Made by a program: the position numbers and the translations under genes. This document shows positions 11,468-23,055 of a stretch of 64,000 nt of DNA, piece by piece. The stretch is from Delphinapterus leucas. Lineage: Eukaryota > Chordata > Mammalia > Artiodactyla > Monodontidae. Every line of letters begins with the position of its first letter. Position 1 is the first letter of the stretch. Under the pieces are notes generated by a model. It made no database searches, was not told where the DNA came from, and worked only from the letters and a program-made list of their open reading frames with translations. The stretch lies in contig NW_022098050.1 in NCBI RefSeq assembly GCF_002288925.2, positions 9,997,239 to 10,061,238 of the forward strand, read 5' to 3'.

Positions 11468-11964
11468 TTTTTTGAGGTATAGTTGATGTATAATATTATG
11501 TAAGTTTCAGGTGTACAGCAATAGTGATTCACAATTTTTAAAGGTTATACTCCATTTATAGTTATTTTCAATACTGGCCATATTCCCTGTGCTGCACAAT
11601 GTATCCTTATAGCTTATTTATTTTATACAAAGTAGTTTGTATCTCTTAATCCCTTACCCCATCTTGCCCCTCCCCTCTGCCTTCTTCCCACTGATAACCA
11701 CTAGTTTGTTCTCTGTATCTGTGAGTCTGTTTCTTTTTTGTTATAATCACTAGTTTGTTGTACTTTTTAGATTCCACATATTATCACTGTAGTGATATCA
11801 TATGGTATGTCTTTCTCTTCCTTTCTTCACTTAGTATGATAAATCTCTAGGTCCATTCATGTTGCTACAAATGGCATTATTTCATTCATTTCATGGCTGA
11901 GTAATATTCCATTGTGTGTATGTGTGTGTAACACAACTTCTTTATCCATTCATCTGCTGAAGGA
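11468..11964 (-). mobile_element. LINE-1 3' end, minus strand
   Basis: Read on the minus strand this is a 5'-truncated LINE-1 with the end of ORF2 and 3' UTR ('gagtaatattccattgtgtg' and the 'ttcaggtgtacagcaatagtg' ends are visible on plus). Target duplications CAATAAGTGTAACCTC (from 11,452) and CAATAAGTGTAATCTT (11,965-11,980) flank it, with a couple of differences consistent with age. Non-functional. Confidence 0.85.
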
Positions 11965-12118
11965 CAATAAGTGTAATCTTATTGAAAGCATATCAAATGG
12001 TGGGTACCTTTAGCCATATATAGAACCAACAATACAACTCAACTAAATTGTTGGCCATGTAAACAGCTATGGCCAAGTTTGTAAATGCGTGGGCAACAGC
12101 AACTGCATCATGACCACC

Positions 12119-12135
12119 GCCTGGCAGATGGCACC
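12119..12135 (+). promoter_or_regulatory. Weak CTCF-like site
   Basis: GCCTGGCAGATGGCACC resembles the CTCF core CCASYAGRKGGCRS, with AGATGGCAC intact and mismatches at the 5' side. It is in a unique stretch. Alone this is a weak call. Confidence 0.25.
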
Positions 12136-12304
12136 TGAGAGAGGCTGTCCATTCTAATATGCATCCCAATTTTAGAAATGGTTAAATATGGGGGATGGGT
12201 AGAGGGGATCTCTTCGAACACCTGAAATACTGTAGCTGCTGTAGGTCCCCTTCCAGCCTGAGAAAATCTTTATTTCCCATAGCCTGTTTCTGACCACCTT
12301 GTTC

Positions 12305-13400
12305 AGGTGATTAATTCACTCATTCATTAAAAAATTTGTATTGAGTACTACTAACTTCCAGGTACTGGGCTACGTTCAAGGGATACAGCAATTAACAAAG
12401 GAGACAAAGTCTCTGAACTCATGGAGCTTCCAGTCCAGAGGAGAAGGACAGACAATCAAATAAATGCAAAATATGCTAGCTGGTGATGAGATCTCTGGAG
12501 GGATAGAAAAGGCAAACAATCCTGGGGTGCAGGCAGGGGTAGGAGTCTGGAGGTGGCTGTTATTTTGTTTAGAGTGATCAGTGAATAAAGGCCTCTCAGA
12601 TCAAGTAGGCATTTGAACAAAGTTCTGAAGAAAGGGAAGAACTGGGTTCCAAGGAGATCTAGGCAACAAATGAGGGGGTAAGGCAGAGGAGAGAACTTGT
12701 GCAGGGGCGCTGAGGTAGGATTATACCTGGTCAGTTACAGGGACAGCAAAGAGGCCAGTGTCACTACAGTAGAATGGGCAAGGGAGAAAGAAGGAGATGA
12801 CACAGATTCAGTTGGGCAGGGATGGGGGGAGCAGATCACATAGAGCTTCCAAGGACATTATCTTTCAAGGACCATGGTCTTTACTCTGAGAAAAATAAAA
12901 ACCATATGAGGCTTTTGATCAGGAGAGTGGAACAATCTAAAAGGGCACCCCCTGGGGCATGAGTGGAACAGAGGGCCTAGTTGATTAATTCAGATGAGAT
13001 GTCAGTGGCTTGGCCTGGGTGGTTATCAGTGGAGATAATGATGACTGGTCAGATTCTGGATATATTTTAAAGGAAGAGCAGATAGGATTTGCTGATGGGG
13101 GATATAAGCTAAAGAGAGGCGTCAATGGCTACTCCAGGGTTTCTGGTCTGGGCAATTGAAAGAATGAAACTGCCATTTCCCAAAAAGGGGCAAGCTAGGT
13201 ATGGCAGGGGTAGGGAGGTATGCAGAGGGGGATGAAGAGTTGGATTTTAGACATGCTAGGTTTGGGGTGCCAATTAGACATCCAAGCAGAGAAAAAGTTG
13301 AAACTGAGCAGAGAGTTCCAAGATGAAATCATCAGCATTTAAGTGGTATTTAAAGCCAAGAGATTAATTTGACTTTGTGAGAGAGGACAGACACAGAAGT
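12305..13400 (-). repeat. L2 LINE, minus strand
   Basis: On the plus strand the order is 'attcactcattcattaaaaa', 'ttgagtactactaacttccaggtactggg' (shortened), 'gggatacagcaattaac', 'catggagcttccagtc', then 'aggcctctcagatcaagtaggcatttgaac', which is the reverse complement of an L2 3' part. Farther right (to about 13,400) the match is weaker but keeps the phrases 'caaagaggccagtgtcac' and 'gaggcttttgatcaggagagtgg' typical of L2-derived sequence. Ancient and non-coding. Confidence 0.7.
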
Positions 13401-13770
13401 GGTAGGAGGACAGAGGCACTTGAATAAGAAGAGGTTGGGGTGATGCCAGGAGGAATCAGCAAAGACTGGCAAGGAGCACCCTCTGGGAAGGCAGAGTATC
13501 AAGTGTGGCATCAAGGAAGCCAAGGGAAGGAAATGATTTCCAGGAAGATGGCAGGAGCAGCTGGGTCAACTCCTGCTGGCAGGCTGAATAAGATAAGGAC
13601 TGGGGACTCAACAATGAATTTGAAATGTGGAGGTCCTGGGCACTCTTGATGGGAACCATTTGGGGTGGTAGTGGGTGGGGACACAAAGCTTAACTGGAGT
13701 GAAGACAATGGAGCGTGGGAGGAGAAGTGTTCGCCGCAGAAAACAGAGACAACACTTTCAAAGAGAAATG

Positions 13771-13910
13771 GCGGGAGGGAGGGAGACGCAAGAGGGAAGA
13801 GACATAGGGATATATGTATATGTATAACTGATTCACTTTGTCATAAAGCAGAAACTAACACATCATTGTAAAGCAATTATACTCCAATAAAGATGTTAAA
13901 AAAAAAAAAG
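13771..13910 (+). mobile_element. LINE-1 3' end, younger type
   Basis: A short LINE-1 3' end beginning in the G-rich 'gggagggagggagacgcaag' stretch of the 3' UTR and ending with CTGATTCACTTTGTCATAAA, CAATTATACTCCAATAAAG and an A12 tail. It shares its terminal type with the 2.4-kb LINE-1 at 33,891. Target duplications AGAGAAATG are at 13,762-13,770 and 13,911-13,919. Confidence 0.85.
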
Positions 13911-13919
13911 AGAGAAATG

Positions 13920-14929
13920 CACGGTGGCCGGAAGGGGGTGGGGGTGGGAGAAATGGATGATGCTAGGGAACCCACGGTAATTGCAGGAGCCTCAATTAGG
14001 AGACAGATTGATGGGACCCAGTGTGCCATGGAGAGGTTAGCCTTTGGTGAGGCAGTACAGGAAAACAACCCCATGAGCAGCCATGGAGGTATGCCAATAG
14101 GTCCAGAGGCAGGAATGTGTGGAAGGTCTAATTTCTAGTGTCGTACGACTAAGAACTTCTCTTTAGACATGGATTAGTTTGTTCTCCTTTGGGACTTTTT
14201 GTTGTTGCTCTTGCCACATTGGATCTAGTAAGCCCATAGCCCCAATCCAAATTTTTTTTTAAGTGACTAAAGAAACAGAAGCTTTAGAAAGGAAACAGAG
14301 ACTTTGTTGTTGTCGATGTCACCCAGAGTGATCTGTGGCTATATACTGGAATACCTGGCAAACGTTAAACCACAAACATTAAATAGAACTGTGAATGATA
14401 AATGGCGTTTGCTTTTTGTTTACACAGCTAAGAAACACAATGAACTCGAAGCAAAGTACATCAGTACCAAATAATAATGCAAAGGCACTACAGCAACTAT
14501 AATATCAGTATCTTTTGTATATGAGTCACATTGTTTGAAAACACCCAACTACATGGTTTATACAGATCCATCACCTGGAGTCGTGAGACAAACTTCAGAT
14601 GGAGTGTCTCTCTAGCAGCGACACTGATCACCCCAATCAGAGGCACTCCCTGTGTAGCATCTCTCAGAAGCTGACAAGTTGGTAGTCATCAGGTAGAGTC
14701 TATCTGTGGCCACAGAACTGAGGCTGACCAAGTTCTTGGTAATGGAAGACATCAAGCCCAACCATTGAGCTTCCTGAGCTCTAGACAAATTAGTTATCTG
14801 TAAATGACATTAAAGTTTATTGCAAAAAAAGCTGTGCGTCAGGTAGTGGCTGTGAAAAGCAGCACCAAAATTCCATATCAATGACAAAAAAAAATTCAGT
14901 TGGTCTACCTGAGTCAACTAACTCTAGAG
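13920..14929. other. Unique sequence, no gene seen
   Basis: No supported coding region. A short segment ending in ATTAAA plus A7 at 14,808-14,831 has weak flanking similarity (TCAGGTAG at both sides) and might be a tiny old retrocopy, but the evidence is thin. Confidence 0.35.
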
Positions 14930-15150
14930 GCAGACAGCAGAGTGAGGTTAAGAGCACAGACTGGGGAGCCATACTGCCCGGGGCCAAGTCCAGGCTCCAC
15001 CATTAACAAACTGTGTAACTTTGGGCAACTAGTTGAACATCTTTATGCCTGTTTTCTTGTCTGTAAAATGAAGGGAACCAATAGTACCTACTTCATAGCG
15101 TTACTGGGAGGGTAGAGTGAATTGCTCTATGCAATAATTATTATAAAGTC
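14930..15150 (+). repeat. MIR SINE, near full length
   Basis: Clear MIR order on the plus strand: 'gaggttaagagcacagactgg', 'gccaagtccaggctccacca', 'taacaaactgtgtaactttg', 'ggcaactagttgaacatct', 'tcttgtctgtaaaatgaag', 'tagtacctacttcatagcg' and a decayed 3' end. The 71-residue open frame across it is read-through of the SINE. Confidence 0.85.
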
Positions 15151-16119
15151 ATAATCTCCATCTTGGAATTTAAAACTGACCACAAAAAAAATTACATAGA
15201 ATTAGCATGAGAACCCTCTTGGGAATTTGCAAAACCAGGGACATCAACTGTATTCCAAAATTTGAGGACGATAAATAATGTACTCAGCAAAAATAATTTT
15301 TAAACTGTTTTAATGTGAAAACATAGACCTCTAGTGAAGATTAAAATACAATCTTCACATTTTAGGATAAGGCAGAGACTTAATAAATTCTATGTCTGCT
15401 CGCCTCAGGGCCTTTCATCCTCACACGCTCTGAGTTTAGTATTCTCTTCTGAAACTTAAGGGGAACACTGGCGTAAAACCTCGTCTGAGTCACAGGGGAG
15501 AGCTACAGCCTATGGGGGGATCGTGTTGTGAGGGCTCCACCATATTTAATCCCTAACATTAGATAAAACAGACCTAGAAAAGTTCAGTGACTGCTAAAGA
15601 TTAAATAAATAGCAAGTGGTGAGGTTAACAAATCAGGGTTCTCAACTGCCAGTTCAGTCATCCTTCCACCTTGCCCTGGGATGTAGGATCTCCCCTAAAG
15701 GGTACTTATTTGCCCAGTGACTGGTGCCATGTTGTAAATAAGTGTTTTCTGCGGGAGAGTCTGGGAATCCCCCCGGGTATTTCTGAGAGGACTGTGGTCT
15801 CCACCCTGAACGCTGTCAAAGCGCCCATCCCTCCCTACCTCCCACATCAGGTGGCTTGAGGCTCCTGGGTATGTTCCAGCCAGGCCTGTCACCACCTGTC
15901 CCTTACCTTTAGCCTGAGACTTAAAGAGACAGAACACAATGGATGAGGGAAATAAAGAGAGGATGGTATACACAGATTCCATTTTCAAAACTACATACAT
16001 TTTAAGAGGAGCAAAGGAGTGTGTGTGCCTTCAGAAGGAGAGGGATGTCAGGGTATTAAAATTTTAATTTGGACCATCTATAAACTCTATGCTCTGACAA
16101 TCTGTAAATGAAATATTGA
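15151..16119. other. Unique sequence, no gene seen
   Basis: Non-repetitive as far as I can tell. The overlapping frames at 15,671-16,000 on the two strands have no motifs and no plausible splice structure, so I do not annotate them. Confidence 0.4.
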
Positions 16120-16310
16120 TTTGCTTGTGCAACAAGTATTTATTTTTGACTATGTGCAGTCCCAAGCTGGGCTCTGGGACTGTAGAACCGTATAGGACAG
16201 AGACCCTGTCCTCCAGAATTCAAGATGCAACTGTAGAGACCAGGTAACGCAGGTTAGGAAAGATAATGAATACTATGAAGTAACAGGTAGCCTCTAAATG
16301 AATGAAGAAG
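16120..16310 (-). repeat. L2 LINE fragment, minus strand
   Basis: 'caacaagtatttatttttga', 'tgggctctgggactgtagaa', 'caggacagagaccctgtcct'-like order on plus is the reverse complement of an L2 3' end. Diverged. Confidence 0.6.
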
Positions 16311-17605
16311 ACAATACCTTAAGCTTTGGAATGCTTTCTTCAAAGGAAATTCACAAGAAATGTAAAACAGATCAAAGCAAGTGATCTGGCAGAAGCTAGA
16401 AAGCGGCTCTGTTCCCTGATGCCCACCCTCAACCTTGAACCCTGCCGGTGCCCAGCCTTCAGAGCTCTAGAGAAGGCGAGGCAGGGTATGCTTTCAAAGG
16501 CGAGCAGCACCAATGAGCAGGTAGGAAAGGGCTAACTAGGTAGGAAGAATTGCAAAGACACGGGTGTGGAGGCAGAAACAGTGCCACAAGTGTATTTAAG
16601 GAAGAAAAAAAGAACACAACTGTCAGGAATGGAGGCTTCGTGGACTGGAGGGTTAGAAAAAGCTGGCGCCATGATTTCCCCTTTCTGACTTATATTCGAG
16701 TCCTGAAGAGCACTCAGCAGCCATGCAGCTAGTAAGCTGTGCAGCGGTGGCTTGGGCAGGGATGGATGAAGGGCATAACTCAAAGAGCATCACCCAAATG
16801 GCAGGGAGAGCAGCGCGAGCCACACTTCCCATCCCAACTAAGAAGCCGGGCTTCTTGTCCCGGCTCTCACCCAAGCCTCCCCATCCCACAGCATGATCCC
16901 TGTGAAAAGGCGGGACATGACTACAGGGGATCCCAACCAAGATGCCCCCTGGGGGTAAAGTATCAAAAACAAGTGAGAGGCGGAGGCCACGGCAGGTTGT
17001 AGAACATGTGCCTCTGCTTACCATGGCAGGCATTTCCCCCTCCACCCCCCAACTTCCCTGACTTTTACCATGCTGGGATATAGGTCCAGGGGGCCAAATC
17101 TCCCCGTTTTTCAAGAGAAATAAACATTGCAGCGTTTATAACACTGCGTGTGCCAAAGAGGTAGGTACACTGTGTGTATGCACAGGCCATGGTGCATTCT
17201 TACATTAGAAGAGGAGTCTGAATCTGTCTTGCCTACTGCAGTGGCCTCAGCATCTTGCCCAGATTAGGCAGCAAATTGTAACCCAACTTCTTTTGTCTCT
17301 CCTCCATTAGAGAAACACCGCAGCTTAGGGGAAGTATATGGGGTAGCAGGTTCTAAGTAAAGGGAAATCTACGGATAAATTATTCACAAGTCACTATTAA
17401 CAGTGCCAGCGCGACTGGATTTGCCCTCTACACCTCAATTCTTCAAGCTCTTTTGTTGTGCTGTTATGATTACCTCAATCTCAATCTAATTCTTTCCTTC
17501 CTCTTTTCCCTTCTCTCCCTCTTCCAAGATTTCACTCGGGGTTTTACGAAGAAAATAAATCAAAATCACTACGTAAATGGGAAGTGTATGTGCAGTTCCA
17601 TATGA
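16311..17605. other. Unique sequence, no supported gene
   Basis: Contains a 153-codon minus-strand open frame (16,653-17,114) opposed by plus-strand frames. It lacks recognisable domains and lies in GC-richer DNA where long chance frames are common. No repeats that I can name. Confidence 0.35.
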
Positions 17606-17623
17606 GGGTGGCAGGTGGCGCTA
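17606..17623 (+). promoter_or_regulatory. Candidate CTCF site
   Basis: GGGTGGCAGGTGGCGCTA contains CAGGTGGCGCTA, which matches the CTCF consensus CCASYAGRKGGCRS well at its 3' side. It lies in unique sequence and points along the plus strand. Known function of the family: insulator and loop anchor. Binding here is inferred from motif only. Confidence 0.4.
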
Positions 17624-19400
17624 CATCTATTTCCAGCCTCAGAAGACAGCTAAGACCTGGGCTGCGAGTCTCCGCTCTTCAGAGCCCTGGTCTTCGCCGG
17701 AGAACAAGAAGGGATGTATGTGTACTCATGGGGTTGCTAGGAACATCTTTGGAGCTCTTATATTGAAATTTATTTCCGGTGTTTTTGAGATATCCCAAGT
17801 CTCTCCCCTCAGTAGCTCTCATTGGGACTTTACAGAAAGTCAAGTGTAAGACCTGATGACCAGTGAGTTGCAAGACAGAGAGGGTAAAAGTTCTACCTAA
17901 GGTGTATCCTGTACATCAGACTAAAACAGCTCTTGCAAGGTAATAAGGAGATGGCTCCAGAAACCCAACCACTGAAGTGAGGCACTTAATCAGAACTTCA
18001 GGACAAAGACCAAAGTGTTCCAGAAATTCACAGCTCCTAGAAGTGCTGAGACAGAAGAAATTCTTGATCATCTTGCTGAGAGCATGCAAGACTCTGGGGA
18101 TGGCACCATATTCAGCATATGAACATAAACCATTGTTCAGGGCAATGGAAGGTTTGGACCAATTTATTGATGAAAGGGGGGAAAATGGAGCTGAAGAGGA
18201 TGAGCGGAGGACAGGCTTCATTGGAAAAGCCCCTTTACTGGAAGGTTTATAAGAGCCAGGTCAGGACTCACTCATCACAGCTAAGGAATTTCTATCTGCA
18301 CCCCTCCTCAAATTCTCTCATCTACTGCCTCCATCTTCCACTGACCCCAGATAGCTCCTGAGCTGATCCCATACCACACGTGCCTGCCTTTGAACTTGGC
18401 CTCTGGGTATATTCAGCTCTTCCCCCGGACCTTTTAAGAGCACCAATGGTAGTCCTGGAACAAGATTTAGTGTCATCTATTTCTGCTGCCTCTTTTAAAA
18501 ATATTTTTGTTGTGGAAACTCTTAAAAGCATCTCCAAAAGTAAAGAGAATAGTATAATGACTCCTACATGTCTTGAATTGTCTGCAAAGGTTATTTTTGC
18601 CAAGCTTATTTCATCTATCCCCATCCACCACTGTTTTTTCTCCCTCATTTTAAAAGTTAATAAAATTGATGTTAAAGAGCAAGTGCCTCACTCAGAGCTG
18701 CCTTGTTAAAAGCAGATATAAGATTATAACTTGGCCAGATTTTTTTTAAAAAATTGTAAAAGTTTCTTTTGAAAGATTAAAACTAAGGGAAGACAAAATA
18801 TAAAAGACCCTCCCAGAGTGAAAGTCACATACCACCCTTTCCAGTAGATTCTCTGACCTCAGGAAGTTAAAAAGATCAGCTGGAAGATAGATAAGCAATA
18901 CAATATGTAAATCTTTTCAGGCCAAGAGATGTATTTTTAAAATATGACTTTAAATGGTTAGGTTGTTTTGTATTTTCCTGTGGAGTTTAAATTATTAGCA
19001 GACGAAAGGTTAACGTTCAGGGAACCACAACAACAAAAATCTGTATGTCTACCGTTTGACATTTTTTAAAAAGGTAATATGGGGGAAAATCTTTATTTTT
19101 TAAATTGAAATTCCATGTCTATAATTGAGAAGATAGCTCCATTTGTGTGTTATTTATACCCATATACAGCTCTCTTTTTTTGGTAGAGATGGTGGTGGCA
19201 TCTTTGTAAAATATAATTTTAAGAGGGCAGAGATCATTTCCTTTTCAGGTAACTAAAGCACACTTCCTAATTAAAACTGAGAAGCAGAACATCTTGTCTT
19301 CTCCTAGGACTATGAGAAAATGTTTTATTTTATAAAATCAGCAGCCTAGATTGTCGTGTCTGCTGTTCCTTCCATCTGCCCTTTCAGTTCTAAGCTAAAT
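17624..19400. other. Unique sequence, no supported gene
   Basis: Open frames at 17,977-18,361 and 18,322-18,709 exist on both strands but show no domain or conserved pattern. No named repeat was recognised. Confidence 0.35.
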
Positions 19401-19406
19401 CCCATC

Positions 19407-19411
19407 CCTTC

Positions 19412-19445
<34 letters not shown>

Positions 19446-19446
19446 C
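19407..19446. repeat. Interrupted (TC)n / TCTCTG microsatellite
   Basis: TC units interrupted by CTCTGT hexamers. It produces the leucine-serine run in the open frame at 19,356-19,595. Confidence 0.85.
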
Positions 19447-20009
19447 CTCGACTACATCCCCAGTGCCTAAAGAACTCACATTTGCTAGGCACCCAAAATA
19501 TTTCGGATATGAAGCACCGTTGGTTTATTTTACAAACCTTACCTTTCTCAGCTTTCCAGCTCTCTTATCCCAGCTGTATTCCATTTTTTCATTGATTTCA
19601 GTGTTTTGACATTTAAAACAGTAAGTACTCCAAAATGTCTAAGAATGACTTCTCGCGCCAGATACTGTGTGTTTGTTACCTTTTACAAATCTATGGCCAC
19701 TTGGAATGCTGAAAAAGGGAACCTGTTTGGATGGCAGGTGGGAGCACAGGACTTCTGAATTGCTGAAGCCTTGAAACTCAATCTCTGAGTCTCCAGGTAC
19801 AAGCGAAACATTTAAAAATAGAATTTAAGTGTTTTATTAACAAGAACCACATATTTACTGCCAGTCGATGCTAACAAAGCTGTATCGTTACAGTGCATTA
19901 TATTTTGACTTGGCGACCCTACTATTTTTGACGCTTAGTAACAATCTGAACAATGCCGATACACTGTAGCACTCCGCAGTACACCCGCGGTGGATGATGG
20001 TATCTGAAG

Positions 20010-20193
20010 CTCAGGGGCAATGTAACAGTAGCCTCTAAATACCCTGGACAAAAGAATACTTCATGCAGAATGGCTGCCAGCTGATTATTACCTCCATGAT
20101 GGAAAGATCAAGTGCAAGTGGAAGAAGCCAAAATTATGCTATGAGAAATTCAGGATGGAGAAGAAGAAGTGTATCCTGAAAGTGAAAACCTAA
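20010..20193 (+). pseudogene. Possible retrocopy fragment, unidentified
   Basis: A lysine-rich frame can be read from about 20,088 to 20,192 (YLHDGKIKCKWKKPKLCYEK is part of it), with stops and a probable frameshift upstream of it. The sequence is purine-rich and gene-like compared with its neighbours and ends in a short A-rich stretch at which a LINE-1 later inserted. I noted a faint resemblance to the mitochondrial ribosomal protein MRPS21 in spacing of a few residues, but it is not strong enough to name. It may equally be chance. Confidence 0.18.
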
Positions 20194-20210
20194 AAAATAA
20201 TGGACCCCAG

Positions 20211-20413
20211 GTAGATAAACAACAAGGACCTACTGTACAGCACAGGGAACTATACTCAATATTTTGTAATAACCTATATGGGAAAAGAATGTGAAAAAAT
20301 ATATGTAATATATATATTATATATATATGAAACTGAATCACTTTGCTGTACACCTGAAACTAACACAACATTGTAAATCAACTACACTTCAATACAAAAA
20401 TAAATTAATAAAT
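20211..20413 (+). mobile_element. LINE-1 3' end, 5'-truncated
   Basis: Begins at 'gtagataaacaacaaggacc' and ends with ACTGAATCACTTTGCTGTAC, CAACTACACTTCAATAC and an AAAT-rich tail. An internal TA-rich stretch (20,309-20,328) has expanded. Target duplications AAAATAATGGACCCCAG (20,194-20,210) and AAATAATGGCCCCAG (from about 20,414) flank it. Confidence 0.85.
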
Positions 20414-20609
20414 AAATAATGGCCCCAGAAATCACATGTAAATCCTTTTCATTAGTAAGCTATAGTTTCCACTCCTTGAGATGTCTAGAAATAATATTTA
20501 GATTTAACTCCTTGCTAAGGTGGGTGCATCAGGCTAACATTTGTTCCACACATCTCAGTGAGGCAGGGAGAACACTGGGTTTAATCTCTTTTCTATGTTC
20601 ATTTTAAGT

Positions 20610-20852
20610 TATGTTGCTCAACACCTGCATTGTTGACATTTGGGGCCAGACCATTCATCGTTGTTGATGGTGGCGGGGGTGGGGGGTGGGGGGCTGTCCT
20701 GTGCATTGTAGGATGTTTAGCAACATCCCTGGTGTCAACCCACTGGAGGCCAATAGCATCTCCACTCCCCAGTTGGAACAACAAAAAAAACCCACTCCAG
20801 ACATTGCCAAATGTCCCTAAGGTGCAAAGTTATTCTCAGTTGAGAACCACTG
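20610..20852 (-). mobile_element. MER20 DNA transposon (hAT-Charlie), complete
   Basis: The minus strand starts with CAGTGGTTCTCAA-like sequence (plus: TTGAGAACCACTG ending at 20,852) and includes the family's 'ggacatttggcaatgtctgg' and 'catcctacaatgcacaggac' segments. The far end reads TATGTTGCTCAACACCTGCA. An exact 8-bp duplication TTTTAAGT flanks it at 20,602-20,609 and 20,853-20,860, the length made by hAT transposases. MER20 is non-autonomous and long extinct. MER20 copies have been reported as co-opted regulatory elements in placental mammals. Confidence 0.9.
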
Positions 20853-21068
20853 TTTTAAGTCCCCAAACACACCCATCTGTCTAGCCTCTCCTCCTTCTTC
20901 GCAGCCCCTATCCAACAAAGGCCAAACTTACCAACCTATGCATTGATATTCTTTCAAAACTATAAATTTACCTCAATGAATAGTTGTGAAAATTAAAGGA
21001 AACCATAAGGAGAATGGATGGCCTGCTTTCAGGAGGGCACACAACTGGCGCTCAAAAAAAAAATGTTG

Positions 21069-21280
21069 AGGGTTTCCCTGGTGGCGCAGTGGTTGAGAGT
21101 CCGCCTGCCGATGCAGGGGACATGGGTTCGTGCCCCGGTCTGGGAAGATCCCACATGCCGCGGAGCGACTAGGCCTGTGAGCCACGGCCGCTGAGCCTGC
21201 GCGTCCGGAGCCTGTGCTCCGCAACGGGAGAGGCCACAACAGTGAGAGGCCCGCGTATCGCAAAAAAAAAAAAAAAAAAA
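21069..21280 (+). mobile_element. CHR-2-type tRNA-Glu SINE (cetacean)
   Basis: Plus-strand copy with A box TGGCGCAGTGG, a B box with one change (GGTTCGTGCCC) and a 20-base A tail. Flanked by duplications of an A-run plus ATGTTG, ending at 21,068 and at 21,286. Open frames across it are SINE read-through. Confidence 0.9.
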
Positions 21281-21286
21281 ATGTTG

Positions 21287-22814
21287 GTTCCCACTATCCC
21301 TTTCTGTTAAAAAATTTGTAGCTTCTAAATCAGACACCTGTCCGTTTCAAAGGCAAGCTCACATATTTTGAATATGGCATTACATTCAAAATAACATAAC
21401 TCAAGATTATGATTTCTCCTATCTTGCAAGTCTTAATTTTTAGGAAGAACACCGGAACTAAGGAAATACGTTTTACACTTCAATGAATTCTTGCCAGGAG
21501 GCATGGTCTTAAAAACCCAGTATCTTCACCATGATACCTAACAATAACAGCCCAAGGTACTTCCAGCCTCCCACCCAAGTTTCTATGGTGATACTTGAAT
21601 TCAAAGGGTTTGAATTCAAACTACCCGGTAATCTAAAGAAAACCCCTTGCCTCATTCCTCAAAGCAGTTTTAAATAATTTGTTAGGGGAGGGACAAGATT
21701 CATACTTTATACTTTTTAATACAAATTTTTTTCCTAAATTAAGACATTAATTTTCAAGTGAGACCTCCACAAATCCTAATGGGCTGAGGATAAGGATTCT
21801 GACCAATTTTCTAAGACCAATTTTATTTTGGACAATCAGGAAATACTAGACATTGTTCGACTAGAGGCCAGAGTTTAAGCTTTTGCCACGTAGCTGAAAA
21901 ATCATCAGCAAAATGATTAATCACAGCTGAAACCTGACATATACTCTCCCATGTTCCTTAGGTACAATACATTCCAGCGATTAAAAATACATTCCATTTC
22001 CTCTAAGTGCACATTCAATCTGTCAAACTGGATGACAACGCCATCAAGCTGCTGAAATCCTGAAACCCAACCTGCTAAACATCCTGAATAGACCTTTTCC
22101 AAAGAAAAGTTAGGAGAAATGTATGTATCCTTTTCAGATGTGAAAACGTCTTAAAATTACATAAGAAGGATTTCAAAATAACACCCTAATAAACTGCTTA
22201 ACATGAAGAGCATTTCAAGTTTCCAGCTACTTATAATTTCCGTATTCATTGTCAATGGTACTCAAATAAAAGTTTTCCTTGTGCTCCTAAGAATGCTGAA
22301 GGGTTTCAGATCCCTTTAGCAGACATAGGCATAAACCCTTGCAAACCGTGGGTTGTATCTTTAAAAGGTGTCAAAGGAAAAGCAGATGAAATGCTGTAAT
22401 CTCCACCCACTGTCACTTAAGACATAGCAACCCACGCGCTCCACACGCCCAGCCAGCATCCTGCATCCACCCTTTCTTTCAAGCCCACTGCATTAGACCA
22501 TGGAAACTCAGGATGTGTGGCCACAGCGGCCCCTGCTCTGGCTCCAGCTGGCCCACCACGTGGCGTGGCCGTGACCTTAGTCACACTTCCCCCTAACATC
22601 CTGTGAGTGGGCTCAAGCTGGAGCCAGACCTTCCCACTGCGCTGCCAGCCCTGCTCCTGGAAATGACAAACCCCCACTGCCTAAAACATTCCATTCTCCC
22701 TACCCCTCCTGAACAACGGGCCTTTGAACATCATTCACCACCTTGGTAATACCTTTAACCATTTAGCTATCGAGGGAGGTATTTACAACTTCACTTCCAA
22801 TTTTCATAGACGCT
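21287..22814. other. Unique sequence, no gene seen
   Basis: About 1.5 kb. The GC-richer part at 22,420-22,680 carries an 86-codon minus-strand frame with no domain. No repeat family recognised. Confidence 0.4.
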
Positions 22815-22829
22815 TGTTCTCGGATTTTT

Positions 22830-23040
22830 TTTTTTTTTTTTTTTTTCTGCAGTACGCGGGCCTCTCACTGTTGTGGCCTCTCCCGTTGCGGAGCACAGGC
22901 TCCGGACGCACAGGCTCAGCGGCCACGGCTCACGGGCCCAGCCGCTCCGCGGCATGTGGGATCTTCCCGGACCGGGGCACGAACCCGTGTCCCCTGCATC
23001 GGCTGGCGGACTCTCAACCACTGCGCCACGAGGGAAGCCC
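22830..23040 (-). mobile_element. CHR-2-type tRNA-Glu SINE (cetacean)
   Basis: Minus-strand copy with a T tail at 22,825-22,846 and the tRNA-like head ending at 23,040. Target duplications TGTTCTCGGATTTTT (22,815-22,829) and TGTTCTCAGATTTTT (23,041-23,055) differ by one base. Nearly the same sequence as the copy at 4,277 over the body. Confidence 0.9.
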
Positions 23041-23055
23041 TGTTCTCAGATTTTT

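Noticed and set aside
16653..17114. 153-codon minus-strand frame
   Set aside because: No recognisable domain, opposed by frames on the other strand, in GC-richer DNA where chance frames are long.
20010..20193. Assignment of the lysine-rich frame to MRPS21
   Set aside because: Only scattered residues line up and a frameshift is needed; not enough to name it.
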